Part shown: in pieces, positions 41,239 through 49,381 of the stretch
Layout of the letters: each line of letters starts with the position of its first letter
Numbering within the stretch: position 1 is the first letter of the stretch
Origin: Kitasatospora viridis
GTDB taxonomy: Bacteria; Actinomycetota; Actinomycetes; Streptomycetales; Streptomycetaceae
Reading direction: 5' to 3'
Length of the DNA: 64,000 nt
Assembly (NCBI RefSeq): GCF_007829815.1
Contig: NZ_VIWT01000001.1
Span: 2,379,501 to 2,443,500, forward strand
Made by a program: the position numbers and the translations under genes
The notes under the pieces: generated by a model
The model's database searches: none
The model's input: only the letters and a program-made list of their open reading frames with translations
Told to the model about the DNA's origin: nothing

Positions 41239-42006
41239 GTGACTGCGCCCCAGGAGACCTCCTTCGCCGATCTCGGCAAGGTGCTGGTCATCATCCCGAC
41301 CTACAACGAGATCGAGAACGTCGAGCGAATCGTCTCCCGGGTCCGGGCAGCGGTCCCCGAGGTGCACGTCCTGGTCGCCGATGACAACAGCCCGGACGGT
41401 ACCGGCGAGGCGGCCGACAAGATCGCCAAGGAGGACGGCAACGTCCACGTGATGCACCGCAAGGGCAAGGAAGGCCTGGGGGCGGCCTACCTCGCCGGGT
41501 TCCGCTGGGGCATCGACAACGGCTACGACGTGCTGGTCGAGATGGACGCCGACGGTTCGCACCAGCCCGAGGAGCTGTACCGCCTGCTGACCGCGCTGCG
41601 CGGCGCCGACCTGGTGCTGGGCTCGCGCTGGGTGCCGGGCGGCAAGGTGGTCAACTGGCCGAAGTCCCGCCTGATGCTGTCGCGCGGCGGCTCGACCTAC
41701 TCCCGCCTGATGCTGGGCGTGCCGATCCGGGACGTCACCGGCGGCTACCGGGCCTTCCGCAAGGAGACCCTGCTCGGCCTCGGCATGGACCAGGTCGCCT
41801 CGGCCGGCTACTGCTTCCAGGTCGACCTCGCCTTCCGCTCCGTGAGCAGCGGCTTCAAGGTGGCCGAGGTGCCGATCACCTTCGTCGAGCGCGAGCACGG
41901 CGCCTCGAAGATGAGCAAGAACATCGTGGTCGAGGCGCTCTGGCGGGTCACCGTCTGGGGCGTGCAGGCCCGGCTGGGCAAGCTGACCGGCAAGAAGCGC
42001 AAGTAG
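41239..42006 (+). CDS. Polyprenol monophosphomannose synthase
   Basis: A GT2 glycosyltransferase of 255 residues. VIIPTYNEIENVERIVSRV (about 17-35), LVADDNSPDGTGEAAD with the UDP/GDP-binding DD, EMDADGSHQPEEL (DxD region, about 104-116) and GGYRAFRKETL are dolichyl-phosphate-mannose synthase hallmarks. It transfers mannose from GDP-mannose to polyprenyl phosphate for protein O-mannosylation, lipomannan or related glycans (Ppm1-type). There is no C-terminal membrane domain, and no lipoprotein acyltransferase domain as in fused mycobacterial Ppm1. GTG 41239 is chosen by length and AAAGG upstream. Confidence 0.94.
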   Translation: MTAPQETSFADLGKVLVIIPTYNEIENVERIVSRVRAAVPEVHVLVADDNSPDGTGEAADKIAKEDGNVHVMHRKGKEGLGAAYLAGFRWGIDNGYDVLVEMDADGSHQPEELYRLLTALRGADLVLGSRWVPGGKVVNWPKSRLMLSRGGSTYSRLMLGVPIRDVTGGYRAFRKETLLGLGMDQVASAGYCFQVDLAFRSVSSGFKVAEVPITFVEREHGASKMSKNIVVEALWRVTVWGVQARLGKLTGKKRK

Positions 42007-42031
42007 CACGAGAAGCAAGTAGCACGAGAAG
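42001..42031. repeat. 16-bp tandem duplication spanning the stop codon
   Basis: AAGTAGCACGAGAAGC (42001-42016) is repeated at 42017-42031, so the TAG stop context occurs twice in frame-shifted copies just before the terminator. A slipped-strand duplication is the simplest explanation. Confidence 0.8.
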
Positions 42032-42036
42032 ACGGA

Positions 42037-42067
42037 GCGGCCCGCACGCGTGACGCGTGCGGGCCGC
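42037..42067. terminator. Bidirectional terminator
   Basis: A near-continuous 15-bp palindrome (42037-42051 with 42053-42067, GCGGCCCGCACGCGT) between the convergent mannosyltransferase and carboxypeptidase genes. Confidence 0.88.
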
Positions 42068-42102
42068 TTCCGCGTTCTCCCCGGGTCGGACGGGCGCGGG
42101 CC

Positions 42103-44046
42103 TCAGCCGAGCCGGGTGAGCCGGGACAGGATCGACGGCGGGGCCAGGTCGCGCTGCAGCACCACCGGCACCTGCACCTGGCCCGGGCCGCTGCCGGCGG
42201 TCAGCGTGCCGACCTGGGTGCCGGCCGGGGCCGAGTGCCCCAGGTTCCCGCTGCGCTGCAGGGTCACCGTGGCGGAGGTGCCGGTGAAGCCGGGCACCGT
42301 GAGGTCCTTGCCGGCCACCAGCGGCACCTTGCCGCCGAGCCCGTCGGAGACGTAGCCCACCACGTCGCCCTGCTTGGCCAGGGTGTGGCCGGTGACGGCG
42401 GCCTGGCCGGCCGTGATGATCCGCGAGCTGACCGTCTGGGCGGCCTTGATGATGTTGTCGGTGGCCGTCGGCGGCTGACCCAGGGTCACCCCGAGCAGCA
42501 GCTGCTGGGTGCCGCCGACCTCCTTGGTGGCCGCCCACATCAGGCAGCTGCCGGACGGGGTGGAGGAGCCGGTCTTCACGCCGATCACCCCGGTCTTCGG
42601 GTCGAGCAGCCCGTTGGTGTTGCTGATCACCGCGCCGGCGATGGTGGCGCGCGGCTCGGCCACGATCTGCCGGAAGATCTCGTCCTTCATCGCCAGCTCG
42701 CCGATCTTCAGCTGGTCGGTGGCGGTGCTCTTGGTGTTGGCGTTGTAGCCGGCCGCGTCGGCGTAGGTGGTGTGGGCCATGCCCAGGCCGGCGGCCTGCT
42801 GGTTCATCTGCTGCACGAAGGTCTGCTCGTCGCCGGCCGTCCAGCGGGCCAGCAGCCGGGCGATGTTGTTGGCGCTGGGCAGCATCAGCATCTCCAGCGC
42901 CTCGTACTCGCTGATCTGCTGGCCCTCGGTCACCTTGACGGTGGACTGGTCGGAGTCGCCGGACTCCTGGGCGGCGGCCTTGTCCACGATGATCGTCGGG
43001 CCGGACTCGCCGCGCTTGAGCGGGTGCTTCTGCAGCACCAGGTAGGCGTTCATCACCTTGGTGACGCTGGCGATCGGCACCGGGGTGTCCGCCGGACCGG
43101 AGCTGCCGAGCGGGCCGAGGCCGACCACCTCCGCGGCGGCCTGACCCTTGCTCGGCCAGGGCAGCGCGACCGGGGAGCCGGTGAAGGTGTAGGAGGTCTG
43201 GGCGGTCAGCTCGATCTTCGGGTCGGGCAGCGGGCGCAGCAGCTGGGCGGCGACCAGTGCCCCGATCACCAGCACGGCGACCAGCGACCAGACCACGGCG
43301 GCGCGGGCGGCCCGGCGGCCCGGGGAGAGCAGCGGGGCGCCGTCGGCGGCGGGCCCGGCGGGCGGCGGGCCGGGGGGCGGGCCGACCGGTGGCTCGGCGA
43401 CGGCCACCGCGGCAGCGGCAGCGGCGCCGGCGGCCGGCGCCGTGGCGGCGGCGAAGACCGGCGCGGGCGGCGGGGTGGAGGCCAGCGCCCGGACCGGCGG
43501 CGCGACGGGCTCGGGCCGTGCGACGGGCTCGGGGCGCGCGACGGGCTCGGCCTTGGGCAACGGAGCGGCTTCGGGCAACGGCACCGGCTTGGTCAGTTCC
43601 ACCGGATCGACCGAATCGACCGGCCCGACCGGCACCACCGACTCCGCCCGCTCGGGCGCGGCGGCGACCGGCCGGGTCTTGAGGAAGACCGTCGCCCGAT
43701 CGACCGACGGCGCCGACTGTACTGACGGCGCTGACGGCGCGTCAGCCACCTCGTCCGCGGCCGCCTCCGGCGCGTCGCCCCCGGTCGGCGCCGTCTCGCC
43801 GTCGACCACCCGCTCGTCCCGGATCGCGAGACGCGGATCCACGGCCTGCGACTCCTTCGCCGCCGACTCCGCCACCGGCTCGGCGGCCCCGGTCTCCGGC
43901 AGCCGCAGCGAGGTGGTCGCCGTGTCCGCATCGCGGACGCGGAGATGGACGGTTCCGCCGCCGTCCGCCGGCTCCGCCCTGCGCTCCGCGTCCGCGGGGG
44001 GCTGCTCCCGCTCCCCGTCCGGCACCTGCTCCGGGGCCTCGCCCAC
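42103..44046 (-). CDS. D-alanyl-D-alanine carboxypeptidase (S11, DacC-like) with long N-terminal tail
   Basis: A protein of 647 residues. Residues 1-247 are a Pro/Ala/Glu-rich disordered cytoplasmic region, 248-269 a transmembrane helix, and 280-540 the S11 penicillin-binding domain. Active-site motifs are S327-V-T-K330 (SxxK), S391-A-N393 (SxN) and K491-T-G493. A C-terminal beta domain follows. It trims pentapeptides of nascent peptidoglycan. GTG 44046 has GAGGAGG upstream; the longer ORF to 44190 lacks that. It ends with a shared terminator. Confidence 0.93.
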   Translation of the reverse strand: MGEAPEQVPDGEREQPPADAERRAEPADGGGTVHLRVRDADTATTSLRLPETGAAEPVAESAAKESQAVDPRLAIRDERVVDGETAPTGGDAPEAAADEVADAPSAPSVQSAPSVDRATVFLKTRPVAAAPERAESVVPVGPVDSVDPVELTKPVPLPEAAPLPKAEPVARPEPVARPEPVAPPVRALASTPPPAPVFAAATAPAAGAAAAAAVAVAEPPVGPPPGPPPAGPAADGAPLLSPGRRAARAAVVWSLVAVLVIGALVAAQLLRPLPDPKIELTAQTSYTFTGSPVALPWPSKGQAAAEVVGLGPLGSSGPADTPVPIASVTKVMNAYLVLQKHPLKRGESGPTIIVDKAAAQESGDSDQSTVKVTEGQQISEYEALEMLMLPSANNIARLLARWTAGDEQTFVQQMNQQAAGLGMAHTTYADAAGYNANTKSTATDQLKIGELAMKDEIFRQIVAEPRATIAGAVISNTNGLLDPKTGVIGVKTGSSTPSGSCLMWAATKEVGGTQQLLLGVTLGQPPTATDNIIKAAQTVSSRIITAGQAAVTGHTLAKQGDVVGYVSDGLGGKVPLVAGKDLTVPGFTGTSATVTLQRSGNLGHSAPAGTQVGTLTAGSGPGQVQVPVVLQRDLAPPSILSRLTRLG

Positions 44047-44382
44047 GTCTCCCGACCTCCTCGTCAGTCTCGTCCGCTCCCGTGCCACTTGCGGCACCGC
44101 TCGGTTCCGCGAGTGCCGTCCCGGGGGTCCTCCCGGGCGGCGCGCACCGCTACAGTCTCCGCCAGCGGCCGACCGTTCCCGGGCCGCCACACCCCGTCCG
44201 ACCGGCGGTTATCGTGCTCGCGCGGCCCGTCCCGGGCAGAGACGTCCGCTCACCGGGCCGTGGTTCCCCGCTCTGCGCGCCCGCAGAAACGGTTCCTCTC
44301 GCAAGGTCACGATTCGGAGGCGTACTCGACAAGGCCGTGTGAGAGGCGTCACGCTGTCATTCATCCACGCGGGGAGGCTTGG
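44047..44382. other. Divergent intergenic region, carboxypeptidase/GPP34
   Basis: 336 bp with no supported gene. CACTTGCGG (44086-44094) and CCGCGAGTG (44107-44115) form an 8-of-9 inverted repeat that may be an operator. The GPP34 ribosome-binding site is GGGGAGGCTTGG before ATG 44383. Confidence 0.45.
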
Positions 44383-45093
44383 ATGGGCAAGAGCCGTAGA
44401 ACTATTCCCGAGGAACTCCTGTTGCTCGCCCTGGACCCGACCACGGGTACCACGGCGCAGCCGCAGACCCTCGACCTCGGACTCGCCGGGGCGCAGCTCG
44501 TCGAGCTGTCCCTGGCCGGACGGATCGTCCCGGACGGGGACCGGATCGCCGTGGTGCTGCCACGACCGACCGGTGACCCCACCCTGGACCACGCCCTGGA
44601 ACTGCTGCGCCGACGCGGCAGTCCGGTGCGTGCCGCGCACTGGATCGGCGGGCCCCGGTTGGGGCTGCGGCAGACCTACCTGGCGCACCTGGAACGGTGC
44701 GGCATGGTCGCCGCCGTGCCGGGCCAGGTGTGCGGGGTCCTGCCGACGACGCGCTACCAGGCGTCGGACGACTGCACCAACGCCGCCATCAAACAGCGGC
44801 TGGACACCGCGATCCGGACCGGCGTGCCGCCGGACCCCCGGACCGCGGCGCTGGCCGCCCTGGCGCACGCGGTCGGGCTCGGCAAGCACCTCTACCCGGG
44901 CAACGAGGGCCGGTCCTCACGGTCGCGCCTGCGCGACCTGATCCGCTACGACCCGCTCGGCGGCATGGTCGCGCACGCCGTGATGGACGTGCAGAACGGC
45001 CTGCCCGCACAGCAGGCCAGGACCGGCGGCACCGGACGGGCGCCGGCCGCCCGCAGCGGTTCCGCCGCGCCCAGTCGGGTCGGCGCCCGCTGA
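44383..45093 (+). CDS. GPP34/GOLPH3-family protein
   Basis: A protein of 236 residues with the GOLPH3 (VPS74) fold: TIPEELLLLALDPTTG, GLAGAQLVELSLAGRI, GVLPTTRYQASDD (about 125-137) and ALAALAHAVGLGKHLYP. In eukaryotes this fold binds phosphatidylinositol-4-phosphate at the Golgi. Bacterial members are frequent in actinobacteria and have no settled function, but a membrane-lipid or glycosyltransferase-associated role is assumed. The C-terminal 30 residues are disordered Gly/Ala/Arg. Followed by an 18-bp stem terminator. Confidence 0.9.
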   Translation: MGKSRRTIPEELLLLALDPTTGTTAQPQTLDLGLAGAQLVELSLAGRIVPDGDRIAVVLPRPTGDPTLDHALELLRRRGSPVRAAHWIGGPRLGLRQTYLAHLERCGMVAAVPGQVCGVLPTTRYQASDDCTNAAIKQRLDTAIRTGVPPDPRTAALAALAHAVGLGKHLYPGNEGRSSRSRLRDLIRYDPLGGMVAHAVMDVQNGLPAQQARTGGTGRAPAARSGSAAPSRVGAR

Positions 45094-45113
45094 GGCAGTC
45101 CCACCAGGCACCG

Positions 45114-45154
45114 AGGGCGGCCGCCCCCGCTTGAGCAGCGGGGGCGGCCGCCCT
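45114..45154 (+). terminator. Very strong terminator after the GPP34 gene
   Basis: A perfect 18-bp stem (45114-45131 with 45137-45154, AGGGCGGCCGCCCCCGCT) with a 5-base loop, 20 bp past the stop. Confidence 0.92.
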
Positions 45155-45363
45155 GTGTCGTTCCATCTCATTACCACTTCAGCACCCCGGCGCGCTGGGA
45201 AATCCCGTACTCCGGCCCAGGTGGGACCGTTTCCGCCCGGTCCCGGTGATCCGGATGCCATGCTGCTGGTGCCGGGGGTTGGCGGAGTCCGGAAAGGCAG
45301 GCCCGGCTCCGCCGTCGTCTCCACGCACCGCCACTCACCCCAGAGGTACTGCCGGAGGTCGAA

Positions 45364-46242
45364 GTGTCCGCGAGCGTCAATCCAACCGTCCGACGCCGCA
45401 GGCTCGGCGCGGAGCTGCGCCGGCTGCGCGAGCAGAAGGGCATGACCGCGGAGCAGGTCGCGGACCGCCTGATGGTCTCCCAGTCGAAGATCAGTCGGCT
45501 GGAGAACGGCAGACGCAGCATCAGCCCGCGGGACGTGCGCGACCTGTGCGACGTCTACGAGGTCACCGACGCCAAGATGCGCAACAGCCTGATGGAGATG
45601 GCCAAGGAGTCCAAGCAGCGCGGCTGGTGGAACGACTTCGGGGACATCCCGTACAGCGTCTACATCGGCCTGGAGACCGAGGCCTACTCGATCCGCTCCT
45701 ACGAGACCTCCTTCGTCCCCGGCCTGTTGCAGACCCGGGAGTACGCCGAGGCGTCGGTCTTCGGGGTGCAGCCGGACACCGACCAGAACGCGGTGAACCG
45801 CCGGGTCGAGGTGCGGCTCAAGCGCCAGGACCGGATCTCCGGCGACGACCAGCTCTCCAGCTTCTGGGCGGTGATAGACGAGGCGGTGCTGGCCCGCGAG
45901 GTCGGCGGACGCTCGGTGATGGCCGGTCAGCTGCGCAAACTGCTGGAGGTCGGCGAGCGGTCCAACGTCAACATCCAGGTGGTGCCGTTCACTTACGGCG
46001 CGCATCCCGGCATGACCGGGACATTCTCCCTGCTGGAGTTCCCAGAGTCTGCCGATTCCACGGTTGTCTACTTCGAAGGTGTGACGAGCGACCTCTACCT
46101 GGAGAAGGAGCAGGACGTCCGCCGCTATACCGGTCTCTACGACCACTTGAGGGCGGCGGCACTGGGCGTCGCCGAGTCCCGGTCGTTGATCACCACCTAC
46201 GCGGAGGAGTACGAGAATGGGATCGAAGCCGCTGACCGCTGA
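45364..46242 (+). CDS. XRE-family regulator with DUF5753 domain (Scr1/AbaA-like)
   Basis: A protein of 292 residues: N-terminal XRE helix-turn-helix (RRRRLGAELRRLREQKGMT then VADRLMVSQSKISRLENGRR, 10-51) and a C-terminal DUF5753 domain (about 95-285; SYETSFVPGLLQTREYAEA, NVNIQVVPFTYGAHPGMTGTF). These regulators are paired with DUF397 proteins across Streptomyces and control development or antibiotic genes. GTG 45364 follows GGAGG. The stop overlaps the DUF397 start by 26 bp, typical of the pair. The 270-bp gap before it has only the GPP34 terminator and no strong operator. Confidence 0.94.
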   Translation: MSASVNPTVRRRRLGAELRRLREQKGMTAEQVADRLMVSQSKISRLENGRRSISPRDVRDLCDVYEVTDAKMRNSLMEMAKESKQRGWWNDFGDIPYSVYIGLETEAYSIRSYETSFVPGLLQTREYAEASVFGVQPDTDQNAVNRRVEVRLKRQDRISGDDQLSSFWAVIDEAVLAREVGGRSVMAGQLRKLLEVGERSNVNIQVVPFTYGAHPGMTGTFSLLEFPESADSTVVYFEGVTSDLYLEKEQDVRRYTGLYDHLRAAALGVAESRSLITTYAEEYENGIEAADR

Positions 46243-46429
46243 GTCGGGCTGGCACAAGAGCAGCCACAGCGGTCCGAACGGCAACTGCGTCGAGGTCGCC
46301 GTCCCGGCCGAGGCCGTGGTCGCCGTCCGCGACTCCAAGGACCCGGCCGGCCCGCGCCTGCACTTCTCCCCCGCCGCCTGGCAGGCCTTCGCCGGCGCGG
46401 CGGGCGGGGACCGACTCGCCACTGCCTGA
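46217..46429 (+). CDS. DUF397 protein, partner of the XRE/DUF5753 regulator
   Basis: A protein of 70 residues with the DUF397 signature WHKSSHSGPNGNCVEVAV, AVRDSKDPAGPRLHFSP and AWQAFA. The family acts as small partner of Scr1-type regulators, in some cases antagonising them in an antitoxin-like manner. It overlaps its regulator by 26 bp, so translation is coupled. GGAGGAGT precedes the ATG. A 16-bp tandem repeat starts at its stop codon. Confidence 0.93.
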   Translation: MGSKPLTAESGWHKSSHSGPNGNCVEVAVPAEAVVAVRDSKDPAGPRLHFSPAAWQAFAGAAGGDRLATA

Positions 46430-46473
46430 CGGCGCTTCGCACTGACGGCCGTTCGGGCTGACGGTGCTTCGGG
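46426..46473. repeat. Three 16-bp tandem repeats at the DUF397 stop codon
   Basis: CTGACGGCGCTTCGCA (46426-46441), CTGACGGCCGTTCGGG (46442-46457), CTGACGGTGCTTCGGG (46458-46473), then a partial fourth copy. The first unit contains the TGA stop. Confidence 0.75.
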
Positions 46474-46486
46474 CCGACAGCACCGT
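46461..46486. terminator. Stem-loop after DUF397
   Basis: ACGGTGCT (46461-46468) pairs with AGCACCGT (46479-46486) around 10 bases, using the last tandem repeat as its 5' arm. Confidence 0.6.
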
Positions 46487-46516
46487 GGGCGGTCCGGCGG
46501 GGCGCGCAGCCCGGTC

Positions 46517-47626
46517 TCACCCGACCGGGTAGCGCTCCCGCCAGGCCGGCCCGGCCGCCGGGCCGTGCAGCTCGGTGCCCTGGCTCAGCTCCAGCACCAG
46601 GTCGTCGGCCAGCTGCAGGATGGTGCCCCGGCCCTCCAACTCGGCGAGCCACTCGCCGGGCAGCGCCGTCTCCCCGTGCAGCGCACCGAGCAGGCTGCCG
46701 CAGACCGTCCCGGTGGAGTCGCTGTCCCCGGAGTGGTTGACCGACAGCAGCAGCCCGGAGCGCACGTCCTCGGCCACCAGGGTGCAGTACACCCCGATCG
46801 CCAGCGCCTCCTCGGCCACCCAGCCCTGGCCCAGCTCGGCCACCCGGGCCGCCGACGGCTCGCCGGCCCGCACCGCCGCCAGCGCCCCGCGCAGCGCCGC
46901 CGTGGTCTCCTCGTGGCCCGGCCGCTCGGCCAGCAGCGCCAGCGCCTGCTCCACGCCGTCCTCGACGGTGCCGCCGCGCAGCACGGTGTGCACGATCACC
47001 GCGAAGGCTCCGGCCGCCAGGTAGCCGGTCGGGTGACCGTGGGTCAGCACCGAGCACTCGATGGCCAGCTGGCAGACCAGGGCCGGCTCCCAGCCGATCA
47101 GCAGGCCGAACGGCGCGGCCCGCATCACCGTGCCGCAGCCCTTGGACTCCGGGTTCTTCGGCTGCTCCAGGGTGCCCAGGCGCTCCGCGTCCGGCCCGGA
47201 GAGGCCGGCCAGGCAGGCGCTGCCGGGGGCCCGCCGGGCGTAGAGCCACTCCTCCCGGCCGAGCCAGCCCAGGTCCTTGCGGCGCTCGTCCGGCCCCCAG
47301 TCCTGCTGGGTGGCGGCCCAGCGCAGGTAGGCGTGGTGCACGTCGGTGGGCGGGTGCCAGCCCCCGGCGGCCTGGCGCACGTGCGCCCGGATCAGGCCGT
47401 CCACGGTGAACAGCACCATCTGGGTGTCGTCGGTGACGGCGCCGCGCCGCCCGTAGGCGGGCACGTAGCCGGTGACGCCGGCCGGGCCGTGGGCGGCGCG
47501 GATCGCGTCCAGCGAGTCGAACTCGATCCCGGCGCCCAGCGCGTCGCCGATCGCGCCGCCGAGCAGCACCCCGCGCACCCGGCTGCGGTACTCCTGCTGC
47601 TGGGTGCGCGACCAGAGGGGAATCAC
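46517..47626 (-). CDS. ADP-ribosylglycohydrolase family protein
   Basis: A protein of 369 residues of the DraG/ARH fold. RGVLLGGAIGDALGAGIEF (16-34) and AVTDDTQMVLF carry the first metal Asp pair; NHSGDSDSTGTVCGSLLG (about 300-317) carries the second Asp group. It removes ADP-ribose from proteins or small molecules, typically reversing an ADP-ribosyltransferase. No ADP-ribosyltransferase gene adjoins it. GTG 47626 (IPLWSRTQQQEY) is chosen; GTG 47644 is an alternative with a similar weak ribosome-binding site. Confidence 0.92.
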   Translation of the reverse strand: MIPLWSRTQQQEYRSRVRGVLLGGAIGDALGAGIEFDSLDAIRAAHGPAGVTGYVPAYGRRGAVTDDTQMVLFTVDGLIRAHVRQAAGGWHPPTDVHHAYLRWAATQQDWGPDERRKDLGWLGREEWLYARRAPGSACLAGLSGPDAERLGTLEQPKNPESKGCGTVMRAAPFGLLIGWEPALVCQLAIECSVLTHGHPTGYLAAGAFAVIVHTVLRGGTVEDGVEQALALLAERPGHEETTAALRGALAAVRAGEPSAARVAELGQGWVAEEALAIGVYCTLVAEDVRSGLLLSVNHSGDSDSTGTVCGSLLGALHGETALPGEWLAELEGRGTILQLADDLVLELSQGTELHGPAAGPAWRERYPVG

Positions 47627-47770
47627 GGATCGACGGCCTTTCACTGGGCTACGGGGCTGCGGGACGGCGGGACCGCGCCCGGGGCGACCCCGGGCGCAGC
47701 CTCGCACTGTAGTTCGTGAAGGTGTCGATCGCGACGGGTTCGGCCCAACGGACCGTCAACCCGCGTCGTC

Positions 47771-49087
47771 TCAGGGGGTGAGCCGGTTCGGTCCGCGGAA
47801 GAGGAAGACCGCGTCCCGGATCGAGGCCAGCCCGAGCAGCACCATCAGCATCCGGTTCAGGCCCATCCCGAACCCGCCGTGCGGCGGGCAGCCGTAGCGG
47901 AAGTTGTTCAGGTAGTCGGCCAGCGACTCCAGCGCCATGCCCTTCTCCACCGCCTGCTCGGCCAGCACCTCGTGGCGGTGCTCGCGCTGGGCGCCGGTGG
48001 TCACCTCAAGGCCGCGCCAGAGCAGGTCGAAGCTGAGCGTCAGGTCGGGCCGCCCGGCCGGCCGGGCGTGGTAGAACGGCCGGATCTCGGACGGGTAGTG
48101 GGTCACGAAGACGAACTCGTGGCCGGTCTCCTCACCCACCAGCTCGGCCAGCAGCCGCTCGCCCGCCGGGTCCAGGTCGGTCTTCTCGCCCTCCGGGTCC
48201 CAGCCGGCCGCGCGCAGCCGCTGCTGGGCGTCCGCCATGGTGATCCGCGGGAACGGGGTGGCGGGCACCGTCACCTCGACGCCGAACTCCTCGCGGATCC
48301 GCGCGCCGTGCCGCTCGGCGACCAGCGCCAGGGCGTGCGCGATCATGCCCTCCTCGAAGGCCTGCACCTCCTCGACCCCGGCGGTCCAGCCCAGTTCCAC
48401 GTCCACGCCGGTGAACTCGGTGGCGTGCCGGGAGGTGTAGGAGGGCTCGGCGCGGAAGACCGGGCCGACCTCGAAGACCCGGTCGATGCCGGCCGCGATC
48501 GCGGTCTGCTTGTAGAACTGCGGGGACTGGGCGAGGTAGGCGGCGCCGCCGAAGTAGTCCAGCTTGAACACCTCGGCGCCGGACTCGGAGGCGGTGGCCA
48601 TCAGTTTGGGGGTGTGCAGCTCGGTGCAGCCCTGCGCCAGCGCGTACTCCCGCAGGCCCTGCTCCAGGGTGCTGGCGACGGTCAGCGCGAGCCCCGCGGC
48701 CGGGCGGCGGCGCAGGTCCAGGAAGCGCCAGTCCTGGCGGTGCTCGGGTCCTGACTGCTCGTCGACCGGCAGCGGGCCGGCCGCCGGGGCCAGCACCTCG
48801 ACCGACTCGGGCAGCAGCTCCAGGCCGCCCAGCTTGACCGCCGGGTTGGCCACCACCGTGCCGGTCACCCGGACCGCGGACTCGACGGCGGCGCCCTCCA
48901 GCGCGGCCTCGATCGCGGAGCCGTCCCGGCGGTGGGTCAGCTGCACGGTGCCGGTGTGGTCGCGGAGCAGCACGAACTGCATGGTGCGCTGCAGGCGGGA
49001 GGTGCGCACCCAGCCGTTGACGGTGACGGTCCGTCCGACGTGGGACGGCAACTCGGACACCAGGGTGCGGGTGGAAGGGTGGATCAT
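47771..49087 (-). CDS. aspS: Archaeal-type (non-discriminating) aspartyl-tRNA synthetase
   Basis: A class II synthetase of 438 residues: OB-fold anticodon-binding domain (1-105; TVNGWVRTSRLQRTMQFVLLRD), hinge, and catalytic domain with motif 2 (FRAEPSYTSRHATEFTGVDVE) and motif 3 (GFGMGLNRMLMVLLG). It lacks the GAD insertion of bacterial AspRS (about 590 residues), so it belongs to the archaeal-type D/N group annotated as aspartate--tRNA(Asn) ligase. A second, full-length AspRS is expected elsewhere; it is not in this window. The leader is an aspartate-specific T-box. GGAGG sits 9 bases before the ATG inside a short hairpin. Confidence 0.94.
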   Translation of the reverse strand: MIHPSTRTLVSELPSHVGRTVTVNGWVRTSRLQRTMQFVLLRDHTGTVQLTHRRDGSAIEAALEGAAVESAVRVTGTVVANPAVKLGGLELLPESVEVLAPAAGPLPVDEQSGPEHRQDWRFLDLRRRPAAGLALTVASTLEQGLREYALAQGCTELHTPKLMATASESGAEVFKLDYFGGAAYLAQSPQFYKQTAIAAGIDRVFEVGPVFRAEPSYTSRHATEFTGVDVELGWTAGVEEVQAFEEGMIAHALALVAERHGARIREEFGVEVTVPATPFPRITMADAQQRLRAAGWDPEGEKTDLDPAGERLLAELVGEETGHEFVFVTHYPSEIRPFYHARPAGRPDLTLSFDLLWRGLEVTTGAQREHRHEVLAEQAVEKGMALESLADYLNNFRYGCPPHGGFGMGLNRMLMVLLGLASIRDAVFLFRGPNRLTP

Positions 49088-49310
49088 CGTGTCCTCCGAG
49101 GACCTCGACTGATCCCTTGGGAGCGCGGGCGAGAAGGGTGACTCGCGGTGCCACCGCGCCTTTGCCGCCGACCCCGCTGGGGCGGCGGCCTCATTGTGGC
49201 CGTGCGTCAACGCTCGGGAGTGTCTTCGCCACGGGGAGCGGGACCGCCTTCACAGCTGCCGGCGGCTCTCTCGACCCACCCGGTCCCGCGGCTACTCGTC
49301 TCCGTCACCG
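49088..49310 (-). promoter_or_regulatory. T-box riboswitch with aspartate (GAC) specifier
   Basis: All core elements read on the minus strand. Stem I begins near 49310 with the loop-E strand GAGTAG and the distal GAGAGCCG (49264-49271). The specifier loop GAA-GAC-A has the codon GAC (Asp) at 49222-49224. Stem III is a GCCGCCG-CCCC hairpin at 49164-49189. The T-box bulge GGTGGCACCGCG is at 49144-49155 and pairs with the uncharged tRNA acceptor end. Downstream, GTCCTC (49098-49103) can pair with GAGGAC (49091-49096), hiding the ribosome-binding site, so control is probably at translation, as in actinobacterial ileS T-boxes. Uncharged tRNA-Asp should switch aspS on. Confidence 0.88.
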
Positions 49311-49381
49311 CGTTGGACAGTGAGGCTACCGAGTGCCGCGGGGCCGGGCAACGGTTTAAGGGGGCACTGGTGATCCTCGGA

